A DNA stretch of 64,000 nt from the NCBI GenBank assembly GCA_037445025.1, contig JBBILI010000024.1, positions 1 through 64,000 on the forward strand. Reading direction: 5' to 3'. The notes beneath the pieces are model-generated. The model saw only the letters and a list, made by a program, of their open reading frames with translations. It searched no databases and was not told the DNA's origin. Position 1 is the stretch's first letter; each line of letters begins with the position of its first letter. A program made the position numbers and the translations under genes. This DNA is from CAIQQQ01 sp037445025. GTDB lineage: Bacteria; Pseudomonadota; Alphaproteobacteria; Acetobacterales; Acetobacteraceae. Below, in pieces: positions 53,268 to 61,190 of this stretch.

Positions 53268-55172
53268 ATGAGCATCTCCGCGATCAAGGCCGCCAGCGAC
53301 GGCGAGACACATCGTCCGGCCCTGCGCATGGGCGCCCTGCTGGGCGTTCTCGGCATCGTCTACGGCGATATCGGCACCAGCCCGCTTTATGCCTTCAAGG
53401 CCTCGCTCGAACATTTCAGCCACGAGGCGGTGCTGCGGGCCGATGTGCTCGGCATTCTGTCGCTGATCTTCTGGTCGCTCATCGCCATCGTCACCGCCAA
53501 ATACGTGCTGCTGGTCATGCATGCCGACAACCGCGGCGAAGGCGGCATCCTCGCCCTGATGGCACTGGCCCAGCGCGTGTGCAGCGGTGCCAGGATGCGC
53601 CGCGCCATGGCGCTGGTCGGCATCGGCGGCGCCTGCCTGTTCTTCGGTGACGGCGTGATCACCCCCGCCATCTCCGTGCTCTCGGCCATCGAGGGCATCG
53701 AGGTGGCGACCCCTGATCTGCAGCAGTTCATTCTGCCGATCGCCGTGGTGGTCATTGTCGGTCTGTTCGCGGTGCAGTCGCACGGCACCGGCCTGGTGGG
53801 CAAGGTGTTCGGCCCGGTGATGGCGGTGTGGTTTCTGGCCATCGGCGCCATGGGCCTCGGCGAGATTGTGAAGCAGCCGGACATTCTGGTGGCGTTGTCG
53901 CCGACCTATGGCATGCAGCTCTGCCTCGCGCATGGCTGGCTCGCTTTCGTGGCGCTCGGCTCGGTGGTGCTGGCGGTGACCGGGGCCGAGGCGCTGTATG
54001 CCGATATGGGCCATTTCGGCGCCCGGCCGATCCGCCTCGCCTGGCTGTTCTTCGTGCTGCCTTGCCTGGTGCTGAACTATTTCGGCCAGGGCGCCCTGGT
54101 GCTGAGCAACCCGAAGGCGCTGGAGAACCCGTTCTATCTGATGGCCCCTGGCTGGGCGCTGTTGCCGCTGGTGGCGCTGGCCACGGCGGCCACCGTCATC
54201 GCCAGCCAGGCGCTGATCTCGGGCGCCTATTCCATGACCCGCCAGTGCATGCAGCTCGGCTTTCTGCCGCGCATGAGCGTGAACCACACCAGCGCCACCG
54301 AGGAAGGCCAGATCTACGTTCCGCAGATCAACACCGCTCTGCTGATCGGTGTGCTGGTGCTGGTGTTCGCCTTTCGCACCTCCGACAATCTGGCCGCCGC
54401 CTACGGCATTGCGGTGACCGGCACGTTCATCTGCACCTGCGTGCTGGCCGCGGTGGTGTTTCGCCGGCAGTTCCTCTGGTCGCGCGCACGGACCTTCGCG
54501 GTGTTCGGCACGTTCTTTGTGATCGATGTGGTGTTTTTCGCGGCCAACGCGTTGAAGATTCCGGAGGGCGGCTGGGTGCCGCTGGCGTTGGGCGTGTTCC
54601 TGATGCTGCTGATGACCAGCTGGAAGCGCGGGCGCGAGCTGCTGCTCGACCGTTGGAAGCATGACAGTCTGCCGCTCACCAGCTTTCTCGCCCGGCTGCC
54701 GCACAGCCGCACCATCCGCGTGCCGGGCATGGCCATCTTCATGACCGGCAACCCGGACTACGTGCCCGGCGCGCTGTTGCACAACCTCAAGCACAACAAG
54801 GTGCTGCACGAGAAGGTGCTGTTCGTCACCGTCAGCAACATGGACGTGCCGGAGGTGGGCGAGGCCGACCGCGTGGTGGCGACGGAGCTGGCGCCGGGCA
54901 TTCACCGGGTAACCTTGCGCTACGGCTTCATGGAAAGCCCGAACCTGCCAAGGGACATCGCGCTGCTGCGCGATCAGGGCATTGCCATCGAGCCGATGCA
55001 GGCGAGCTACTTTCTGGGACGTGAGACGCTGGTGCCGGCGATGGCGCCGAAGATGCCGGCGTGGCGGCGTTTTCTGTTTCTGGTGCTGGCGCGCAACGCG
55101 ACGCCGGCCACTGAGTTCTTTCGGATTCCCAGTGACCGGGTGGTGGAGCTTGGAGTTAGAGTAGCGATTTAG
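53268..55172 (+). CDS. kup: Low-affinity potassium transporter Kup (Trk-like)
   Basis: A 634-residue inner-membrane potassium uptake protein with about 12 membrane segments and the hallmark GIVYGDIGTSPLYAFK near the N terminus (about 30-45), EGGILALMAL, FFGDGVITPAISVLSAIEG, SQALISGAYSMTRQ, and a C-terminal cytosolic domain. ATG 53268 has GAGG upstream. A full hairpin element and a three-hairpin array follow in the convergent gap. Confidence 0.95.
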   Translation: MSISAIKAASDGETHRPALRMGALLGVLGIVYGDIGTSPLYAFKASLEHFSHEAVLRADVLGILSLIFWSLIAIVTAKYVLLVMHADNRGEGGILALMALAQRVCSGARMRRAMALVGIGGACLFFGDGVITPAISVLSAIEGIEVATPDLQQFILPIAVVVIVGLFAVQSHGTGLVGKVFGPVMAVWFLAIGAMGLGEIVKQPDILVALSPTYGMQLCLAHGWLAFVALGSVVLAVTGAEALYADMGHFGARPIRLAWLFFVLPCLVLNYFGQGALVLSNPKALENPFYLMAPGWALLPLVALATAATVIASQALISGAYSMTRQCMQLGFLPRMSVNHTSATEEGQIYVPQINTALLIGVLVLVFAFRTSDNLAAAYGIAVTGTFICTCVLAAVVFRRQFLWSRARTFAVFGTFFVIDVVFFAANALKIPEGGWVPLALGVFLMLLMTSWKRGRELLLDRWKHDSLPLTSFLARLPHSRTIRVPGMAIFMTGNPDYVPGALLHNLKHNKVLHEKVLFVTVSNMDVPEVGEADRVVATELAPGIHRVTLRYGFMESPNLPRDIALLRDQGIAIEPMQASYFLGRETLVPAMAPKMPAWRRFLFLVLARNATPATEFFRIPSDRVVELGVRVAI

Positions 55173-55178
55173 AAAGGA

Positions 55179-55292
55179 CTTCTTTTCTGAAGAAAAGACG
55201 CAAAAGACTTTTCTATCGCTGGGGTAGTCCCTCTCCGGAGGAGGGCGTCAGCCGATAAAAAGTTTTTTGGTTCTTTTTTTCAAAAAAGAACC
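55179..55292 (+). repeat. Dispersed hairpin element, copy H (full)
   Basis: Left hairpin 55179-55200 (CTTCTTTTC / GAAAAGACG, one mismatch), CAAAAGACTTTTCTATCG tail, core CCTCTCCGGAGGAGGGCGTCAGCCGAT, and right hairpin 55269-55292 (GGTTC-T6 / A6-GAACC, 2-nt loop). It begins 6 nt after the kup stop, in a convergent gap. Confidence 0.88.
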
Positions 55293-55296
55293 TCGT

Positions 55297-55422
55297 ATAC
55301 CAACGGTCATGACGAATGACCGTTGGTATGGTCTTGGTTTGGCGCGCCGCCGCCGGCCAACCCGGCGCGCGATACCAACGGCCTTGATCGATGGAAGAGT
55401 CATCGATCAAGGCCATTGGTAT
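55297..55422. repeat. Array of three hairpins with ATACCAA/TTGGTAT ends
   Basis: Three successive inverted repeats. First, 55297-55310 / 55316-55329 (14 bp, ATACCAACGGTCAT and complement, 5-nt loop). Second, 55342-55349 / 55363-55370 (8 bp, GCGCGCCG). Third, 55372-55393 / 55401-55422 (22 bp, one mismatch, 7-nt loop). Hairpins one and three share the ends ATACCAACGG and CCGTTGGTAT (CCATTGGTAT in the last arm), so they are related units. The array ends one base inside the aldo/keto reductase stop codon and likely ends transcription from both sides. Confidence 0.75.
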
Positions 55423-56366
55423 TATCCTTTCTCCGTGATCTTATTAATCATTTCCAGATCCTCCGCCGAAAGCTTCCAGCTCCCCGCCTTCACATTCTGC
55501 GCGATCTGTTCCGGCTTGGTCGCCCCGGCGATCACGCTGGAGACGGGCGCCTGGGCCAGCAGCCAGCTGAACGCCAGTTCCAGCGGCGTGTGGCCCTGGG
55601 CCTCGGCGAAATCCGCCAGTTTTTCGCTGATCTCCCAGTTCTTCTCGGTCAGATACCGGTCCGCCAGGCGCTGCGTGTTGGTCAGCCGCGCGCCTTCCGG
55701 CATCGGCGCGTTGCGACGGTATTTGCCGGTCAGCAGGCCGGAGGCGAGCGGGAAATACGGCAGCAGGCCGAGGCCGTATTCGCACAGCGCCGGGATCAGA
55801 TCCGCCTCATGGTCACGCTTGACCAGCGAATACTCGTCCTGCGCCGAGACGAAGCCGGGGATGCCCAGCGATTTCGCGGTCCACTGCGCTTCCACCATGC
55901 GCCATGCCGAGAAGTTCGAGCAGCCGAAATAGCGGATCTTGCCCTGGGTCACGAGGTCGGACAGCGCGCGCAGGCTTTCCTCGATCGGTGTCAGCGGATC
56001 CATGCGGTGCATCTGGTAGAGGTCGATATGGTCGGTCTGCAGCCGCTTCAGCGAGGCCTCGACCGCCTGCATGATGTAGCGGCGCGAGCCGCCTTTCAGC
56101 GTTTCCGCCGCGTCCATCGGCATGCAGAACTTGCTGGCGAGCACGATGGAGTGGCGGATCGGGCCGATCACCTGGCCCATCAGCGTCTCGGAGCCGCCCT
56201 TGTCGCCGTAGACGTCGGCGGTGTCGAACAGGGTGATGCCGGCATCGAAGGCGGCATGGATCACGGTGCGGGTGCCGGCGAGGTCGAGCCGGCCGCCGAA
56301 ATTGTTGCAGCCCAGGCCGATCGCCGAGACGCGCAGGCCGGACCGGCCGAGATTGCGAATTTCCAT
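55422..56366 (-). CDS. Aldo/keto reductase family oxidoreductase
   Basis: A 314-residue AKR barrel. The catalytic tetrad is visible: Asp48 and Tyr53 in FDTADVYGDKGG, Lys79 in VLASKFC and His120 in DHIDLYQMHRMD. The NADP-binding C-terminal part has GATKPEQIAQNVKAG (about 280-294). Substrate unknown. The gene is monocistronic-looking and convergent with kup. Confidence 0.92.
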   Translation of the reverse strand: MEIRNLGRSGLRVSAIGLGCNNFGGRLDLAGTRTVIHAAFDAGITLFDTADVYGDKGGSETLMGQVIGPIRHSIVLASKFCMPMDAAETLKGGSRRYIMQAVEASLKRLQTDHIDLYQMHRMDPLTPIEESLRALSDLVTQGKIRYFGCSNFSAWRMVEAQWTAKSLGIPGFVSAQDEYSLVKRDHEADLIPALCEYGLGLLPYFPLASGLLTGKYRRNAPMPEGARLTNTQRLADRYLTEKNWEISEKLADFAEAQGHTPLELAFSWLLAQAPVSSVIAGATKPEQIAQNVKAGSWKLSAEDLEMINKITEKG

Positions 56367-56440
56367 GGTGGGTCTCCAATTGCCGGATCAGTCTCACCCG
56401 CCCATCTGCAGGGCGCAACCTGCCACGAACGGAGATCGTC

Positions 56441-56887
56441 ATGACCCCACGCCGCACCGCCTTCGGCCTTGCCGCCACAGCCCTGGGCAGCCTCGGCGCC
56501 CTGTTCGTTCGCCCCGCCCATGCCGAGGGCAAGCATCACCGCGTGGTGTTTCAGGTGAGCAGCGGCGACGCGGGCACGATGAACCTCGCCATCAACAACA
56601 TGGGCGCGATGCGGCGCGAGTATGAAAGCCGTGGCGAGACGGTGGGGATCGAGCTGGTGTGCTATGGCCCGGGCCTGGCCATGCTGCGCGCCGATACCAG
56701 TCCGGTGAAGGACCGTCTGGCGGGGTTGAAGGGCATGACGCTGTCGGCCTGCAACAACACGCTGCAGGCGTATCAGAAGGCCGAGGGCCAGACGATCCCG
56801 CTGGTGCAGGAGGCGCGCGTGGTGCCGGCCGGCGTGGTGCGGATCGCGGAGCTGCAGGAGCAGGGCTGGAGCTATGTGAGACCATGA
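56441..56887 (+). CDS. Exported DsrE/DsrF-like family protein
   Basis: A 148-residue protein with an N-terminal signal (MTPRRTAFGLAATALGSLGALFVRPAHA) that has a twin Arg and could use Tat. The body HRVVFQVSSGDAGTMNLAINNMGAM (about 34-58), IELVCYGPGLAMLRAD and LSACNNTLQAYQKAEG matches DsrE-like sulfur-relay folds found outside the cytoplasm; the CN motif holds one cysteine. The stop overlaps the next gene start by 4 nt. Confidence 0.85.
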   Translation: MTPRRTAFGLAATALGSLGALFVRPAHAEGKHHRVVFQVSSGDAGTMNLAINNMGAMRREYESRGETVGIELVCYGPGLAMLRADTSPVKDRLAGLKGMTLSACNNTLQAYQKAEGQTIPLVQEARVVPAGVVRIAELQEQGWSYVRP

Positions 56888-57294
56888 TCCGCCTCGCCCT
56901 CGGCATCGGCCTCCTGCTCGGCAGCGCCCTGCCGGCGCTGGCGCAGCAGGCGCCGCGGCCGGACTGCAGGACCCCGACTTCCACGCCCGAGATCAGCTAC
57001 TGCCTCTCGGTCGAGCTGAAACGCGCGGATGCCGATCTCAACGTGGCCTATCGTCAGGCCCTCGGCAGCATCGCCGACAGCACGGAGCTCGACGCCAAGC
57101 TGCGCGCGAAATGGGCCGAGACGCTGAAGCAGGCCCAGCGCGCCTGGGTGGCGTTTCGCGACGCCGATTGCGGCGAGCTGATCGACTACGAGATGCAGGG
57201 CGGCACCGGCCTGGGGGCCGCCATGATCTCCTGCCAGCTCGTCAAGACGAAGGCGCGCGTCACCGAGTTGAAGCAGCGTTACGGCGGGCAGTAG
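56884..57294 (+). CDS. LprI-type (DUF1311) exported protein
   Basis: A 136-residue protein with signal peptide MIRLALGIGLLLGSALPALAQ and the DUF1311 pattern: DCRTPTSTPEISYCL, ADADLNVAYRQALGS, LKQAQRAWVAFRDADC and ISCQLVKTKARVTELKQ. Four cysteines can form two disulfides. Homologues include a lysozyme inhibitor and other envelope proteins. It is co-transcribed with the DsrE-like gene (ATGA overlap). Confidence 0.88.
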   Translation: MIRLALGIGLLLGSALPALAQQAPRPDCRTPTSTPEISYCLSVELKRADADLNVAYRQALGSIADSTELDAKLRAKWAETLKQAQRAWVAFRDADCGELIDYEMQGGTGLGAAMISCQLVKTKARVTELKQRYGGQ

Positions 57295-57314
57295 AGCAAC
57301 ATGGCTTCAGGTGG

Positions 57315-57367
57315 ACTCACGGTGCCATAAAATTGCGCGTTAAAACAGAGAGCTCGATCGGGGTGGC
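57315..57367. repeat. 53-bp dispersed repeat, copy 2
   Basis: ACTCACGGTGCCATAAAATT and onward aligns ungapped to 50220-50272 (39 of 53 identical). It lies in the 105-nt convergent gap between the LprI-like gene and the substrate-binding protein gene. Confidence 0.6.
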
Positions 57368-57399
57368 CTCGCCTGTCAGATGCCACCCCGATCTGGCGG

Positions 57400-58377
57400 T
57401 CAGCTGCCCGGCAGGCTCTGCGCCACGGGCAGAAACAGCTCCTGCCAGGCGGATGGCACGGTCCGGATCGTGCCGGTCCGGTGCATGAACGTGGCAAACG
57501 CCATGGTGCCGAGCGGTGTGGTGCCGAAGCGGATATGCGGATCGTCGAGCACGGCCATCAGGTCCGACCGGGCGATCCTGTCATGGCTCAGCCGCAGATA
57601 GGCATCGGCCGCGGCGGTGTGATCGCGGGAGATGCGTTCGGTCACCTCCGTCATCGCATCGAACATGGCCTGCACCACCAGCGGGTGGCCGGCGGCGAAC
57701 TTTGTCGTGGTCCAGACATCGGTCAGCGACGCATCGCCCATCACATCGATGGAGCTGAGGATCGGGTGCACCGCCGGCGTGTGCCACTCCAGATGCTCGA
57801 ACGGCGGCGAGGCGAAATGGCTGTTCACCTCGCCGCCGCCCATCACCTGCTGGGCGGCGTCGGGGTGGCCGAGTGTGAGGGTCAGCGCGTCGAATTTCGC
57901 ATACTGGTCCGCGCCGTAGCGCTTTGCCGCCGCCATCTCCAGCACCAGGGCGGCGTTGGAGATCTTGACCGAAGGCAGGGCGATCCGGTCCGCCTGGGTG
58001 AGGTCGGCGATGCTGTGCACCGCCGGGTCGCGCGTGTTCAGCGTGGTCGGCATGGTGGCGATGGCACCGAGGCCGCGCACCTGGCCGTGGGTCTTGTCCC
58101 ATAGCAGGATCAGCGCCGGCGGGGCGCCGCTGCCGAAGGCGATCTGCCCGGACAGCAGCCCGTCATTCATCGCCGCCGCGCCGGACAGCACCACCCAGTT
58201 CACCTGCAGATCGGGCAGGCCAAGGGCGGCCGCGTGGCGCTCGATGAGGTGGCCGTCCTCCATCAGCAGGAAGGGCAGGAAGGCGAGGCCGTATTGCCGG
58301 GCCAGCGTGATCGTCTCCGCCTGGGCGGGTGTGAGGGCCGCGAGCAGCCAGAGCACCAGCCAGAGATGCTTCCTCAT
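57400..58377 (-). CDS. ABC-type substrate-binding protein (NMT1/TauA-like), orphan
   Basis: A 325-residue periplasmic protein with signal peptide MRKHLWLVLWLLAALTPAQA and an NMT1/TauA-like fold: LARQYGLAFLPFLLMEDGHLIE, INFGSGAPPALILL-like AFGSGAPPALILLWDK, and LTQADRIALPSVKISNAALVLEMAA. No ABC permease or ATPase gene is in the window. The ATG overlaps the stop of the alpha/beta hydrolase by 4 nt. Sulfonate, nitrate or pyrimidine binding is usual for the fold, but the ligand is unknown. Confidence 0.88.
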   Translation of the reverse strand: MRKHLWLVLWLLAALTPAQAETITLARQYGLAFLPFLLMEDGHLIERHAAALGLPDLQVNWVVLSGAAAMNDGLLSGQIAFGSGAPPALILLWDKTHGQVRGLGAIATMPTTLNTRDPAVHSIADLTQADRIALPSVKISNAALVLEMAAAKRYGADQYAKFDALTLTLGHPDAAQQVMGGGEVNSHFASPPFEHLEWHTPAVHPILSSIDVMGDASLTDVWTTTKFAAGHPLVVQAMFDAMTEVTERISRDHTAAADAYLRLSHDRIARSDLMAVLDDPHIRFGTTPLGTMAFATFMHRTGTIRTVPSAWQELFLPVAQSLPGS

Positions 58378-59258
58378 GGCTTCATGCCGGTGATGGAGGC
58401 CGACATGGTTCGCGGATCGCGCATCGGCCAGCGCCCGGCATCCACCAGACCGATGAAATCGCCCAGGATCTGGTTGAACAGGTCGGGCGCCTCGAGGTTG
58501 ATGGTGTGGCCGCAATTCGGCATCACCGAAAGCGCCGCGGAGGGGATGCTGCGCTTCATCAGCAGCCCGGGCGCGAGGCAGGGCCAGTCCTCGTCCCCGG
58601 TCAGGATCAGCGTCGGCACGGTCAGCGCCGCCATCTCCGCGGTGAGATGGTAGAGCGACGGCCGCTCCTTCTGGCAGCCGAGCTGGGTGTTGGCCGAGCC
58701 CAGCGCGGAATGCTCGGCGAACTGGGCCTTGAACAAGGCGAAGCCGCGCGGCTCCTTCGCCTCGAACTGCAGCCGGGTCGGGCCATGGGCGTAGCGGGCG
58801 GCGAATTCGGCTATGCCGTCGCGGTGCAGGGCGGCCACGATCGCATCGGCCTCGGCGCGGAACACCTCGCGCCGCTCCGGCTCGGCGCCGTAGCCGCAGC
58901 CGGCCACGCACAGCGACAGGGCGCGCGTGGGATGGCGGAAGCCGAAATGCAGCGTGGCGAACCCGCCCATCGACAGGCCGCAGACATGCGCCTTGTCGAT
59001 GCCGAGATGGTCGAGCACGGCCAGAATGTCGTCGGCCGCCCGGGCCTGGCTGTAGAAGCCGGGATCGGCCGGCACGTCCGAGGGCGGATAGCCGCGCGCG
59101 GCGTAGGTGATGGCGCGGTATTTCCGGCCGAAATGCCCGAGCTGCAGCTCCCAGCTGCGATGGTCGCCGGCGAACTCGTGCACGAAGATCAGCGGTATGC
59201 CGGCGCCGGTCTCCTGATAATGGAGCCGGACGCCGTCATCGGTGGTGGCAAAGGGCAT
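58374..59258 (-). CDS. Alpha/beta hydrolase
   Basis: A 294-residue hydrolase. The nucleophile elbow GLSMGG holds Ser96, acidic Asp is in LILTGDEDWPC and His in PNCGHTINLEAPDLF. FVHEFAGDHRSWELQL is the oxyanion region. ATG 59258 fits the family start; ATG 59306 is also in frame. Coupled to the substrate-binding protein (ATGA overlap), it may act on the same compound. Confidence 0.88.
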   Translation of the reverse strand: MPFATTDDGVRLHYQETGAGIPLIFVHEFAGDHRSWELQLGHFGRKYRAITYAARGYPPSDVPADPGFYSQARAADDILAVLDHLGIDKAHVCGLSMGGFATLHFGFRHPTRALSLCVAGCGYGAEPERREVFRAEADAIVAALHRDGIAEFAARYAHGPTRLQFEAKEPRGFALFKAQFAEHSALGSANTQLGCQKERPSLYHLTAEMAALTVPTLILTGDEDWPCLAPGLLMKRSIPSAALSVMPNCGHTINLEAPDLFNQILGDFIGLVDAGRWPMRDPRTMSASITGMKP

Positions 59259-59333
59259 GTCATGGGTTCCGAACGCGATGGTACGGAAATGATGCCCCTT
59301 CGTCATCCGGCGCGGAAGGCCCGCGCCGATCGG

Positions 59334-59810
59334 TTACGCGTTGCCGGCGACCGGCTGGGCGCGGCGGCTCTGCCACAGCGCCACGAAATCGATCGGCTGC
59401 AGCAGCACGGGCGGGAAGCCGCCTTCGCGGGTGGTCTCGCTGAGGATGTTGCGGGCGAACGGGAACAGCAGCCGCGGGCACTCGACGAGCAGGATCGGCT
59501 CGATCGATTCCTCGGGAATGCCGGTGAGCGTGAACACGCCGCCATACGCCAGCTCGACCACGAACACACGGGCGGGCTCGGTGCCCGGCTCCGGCTCGGC
59601 CTCGTTGGCCTCGGCGCGGATGGCCAGCACGACCTCGAACACGTCCTGGCCTTCCTGGATGCGGCGGGCCTGCACGTCGAGATTGATGTCCACCCGTGGC
59701 GGGGTGCGCAGGCGGGTGTAGATGGCCGGCGCCCCGGGCACCTCGAAGCTGAGGTCCTTCACGTACTGGATGTTGACCACCAGTGGAGGGGTGGGCTGGG
59801 TCTGCGACAT
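59334..59810 (-). CDS. secB: Protein-export chaperone SecB
   Basis: A 158-residue SecB tetramer subunit that keeps precursors unfolded for SecA. NIQYVKDLSFEVPGAP (about 13-28), VDINLDVQARRI, FVVELAYGGVFTLTGI and CPRLLFPFARNILSETTREGGFPPVLLQPIDFVALW are signature segments. It lies 20 nt downstream of the histidine phosphatase gene. Confidence 0.96.
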   Translation of the reverse strand: MSQTQPTPPLVVNIQYVKDLSFEVPGAPAIYTRLRTPPRVDINLDVQARRIQEGQDVFEVVLAIRAEANEAEPEPGTEPARVFVVELAYGGVFTLTGIPEESIEPILLVECPRLLFPFARNILSETTREGGFPPVLLQPIDFVALWQSRRAQPVAGNA

Positions 59811-59830
59811 GGAGATCTCCGTTTGAAGTG

Positions 59831-60385
59831 TCAGTGGCGCCAGATGATGGCTTCGGGGGGCGGCAGCGTCGGGTCGCAGCGCAGCCAGGTGCCGTTCAGC
59901 ACCCGCTCGCCGGTGAGCGAGAGGATGAAGCCCCAGTGGCTGACCACCAGCGTGTCCGACCAGTCCGGCAGGGCGGCCATCTCGGCGCGGAACAGGTTGG
60001 CGCGGGCGATGATCTGCTCGGCCGGCTCCTCGTCGGCCGGCCACCAGACCTCGTCGATATGGCTGAAATCATGGTGGGGGAAGTGCCGCACGAGCTGCGA
60101 GACCGGCGAGCCGATGTCGCAGCTGAACGCGTAACGCTCGCGCACGATCGGGTTGACGATCACCGGCACGCCAAGCCGCGCCGCGATCGGGGCGGCGGTC
60201 TGCAGTGCGCGGGTATAGGGTGAAACGATGATACGTCGTATGGTTTCGTTCTGCAGCGCTTCGGCTGCGGCATCGGCCTGCGCCTCGCCGAGTTCGGTCA
60301 GCTTCGGATCCGGGATTCCCGGATCCCGCCGCGTGGCGGTGAAGTGGAGATTGAATTCGCTCTGGCCGTGTCGGAGCAGGATCAT
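59831..60385 (-). CDS. Histidine phosphatase / phosphoglycerate mutase-like protein
   Basis: A 184-residue protein with the catalytic RHG motif (ILLRHGQSEFN, His6), TRALQTAAP, the second-arginine region IRRIIVSPYTRALQ, and the late SHWGF with its His. Family members dephosphorylate small molecules; the substrate is not known. It precedes secB by 20 nt and is divergent from the Tim44-like gene (124 nt between starts). Confidence 0.85.
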   Translation of the reverse strand: MILLRHGQSEFNLHFTATRRDPGIPDPKLTELGEAQADAAAEALQNETIRRIIVSPYTRALQTAAPIAARLGVPVIVNPIVRERYAFSCDIGSPVSQLVRHFPHHDFSHIDEVWWPADEEPAEQIIARANLFRAEMAALPDWSDTLVVSHWGFILSLTGERVLNGTWLRCDPTLPPPEAIIWRH

Positions 60386-60509
60386 GGCGCCGGTGATTAC
60401 AAGGGGGCACCCCGTCGCGCAATCCGGGGATGGCGCCGGACTGGGGTTGGCGTGAAAGTTGTGCGGGAGCTTCGCAGTGCCTATGTGCCGTGTGTGACGT
60501 GTGGGGGTG

Positions 60510-61190
60510 ATGATGGACGGCGGGTTTCCGATCGATCTGGTGCTGTTCGGCATGGTGGCCGTGTTCCTGGTGCTGCGTCTGGTGAGCATCCTGGGCAAGC
60601 GCACCGGCTTCGAGCGGCCGGCAGACCGGGTGATGCCGGACCCGATGCAGCCGCAGACGATGGCGCGCGCCGGCGGCCCGGTGATCGACGCCGTCGCCGA
60701 ACCCGTCGCCGCTTCGACGCGCGCGCTGCCGGACCCTGCCGGGCCGGTGGGCCAGACGCTGCTGGCCATGGCGGGGATTGACCGGAATTTTTATCCGGCC
60801 CGCTTCCTCGATGGGGCGGAAGGCGCGTTTCGCATCATCGTCACCGCGTTTGCCGCCGGCGACCGCGTTCGGCTGCACCCGCTGCTGTCCGATGACACCT
60901 ACCGCGCCTTCGAAGGCGCCATCGCCACCCGCGAGGCGGAAGGCCACACCCAGCGCACCGAAATCCGCAGCATCGACAGCGCCACCATCGAGCACGCGGA
61001 GCTGCATGGGAAGGTCGCGACGATCACGGTGCGCTTCGTCTCGGACCAGGTGAACGTGACGCTGGGGGCCGACGGGCTGCCGGTGACCGGGGCGGACGCG
61101 GTGATGGAAATCGTCGATCTCTGGAGCTTCGAGCGGGATCTCGGCCAGTCCGACCCGGCATGGCGCCTGGTTGCGGCCCGCAGCGCGTGA
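60510..61190 (+). CDS. Tim44/TimA-family protein
   Basis: A 226-residue protein with an N-terminal membrane anchor (FPIDLVLFGMVAVFLVLRLVSIL, about 6-28) and a C-terminal Tim44-like domain: LHPLLSDDTYRAFEGAIATREAEG, ITVRFVSDQVNVT and a final VDLWSFERDLGQSDPAWRLVAA. Such proteins sit at the inner membrane of alphaproteobacteria, next to secB and mltA as here. ATG 60510 or 60513 could start it. Stop overlaps mltA by GTGA. Confidence 0.9.
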   Translation: MMDGGFPIDLVLFGMVAVFLVLRLVSILGKRTGFERPADRVMPDPMQPQTMARAGGPVIDAVAEPVAASTRALPDPAGPVGQTLLAMAGIDRNFYPARFLDGAEGAFRIIVTAFAAGDRVRLHPLLSDDTYRAFEGAIATREAEGHTQRTEIRSIDSATIEHAELHGKVATITVRFVSDQVNVTLGADGLPVTGADAVMEIVDLWSFERDLGQSDPAWRLVAARSA

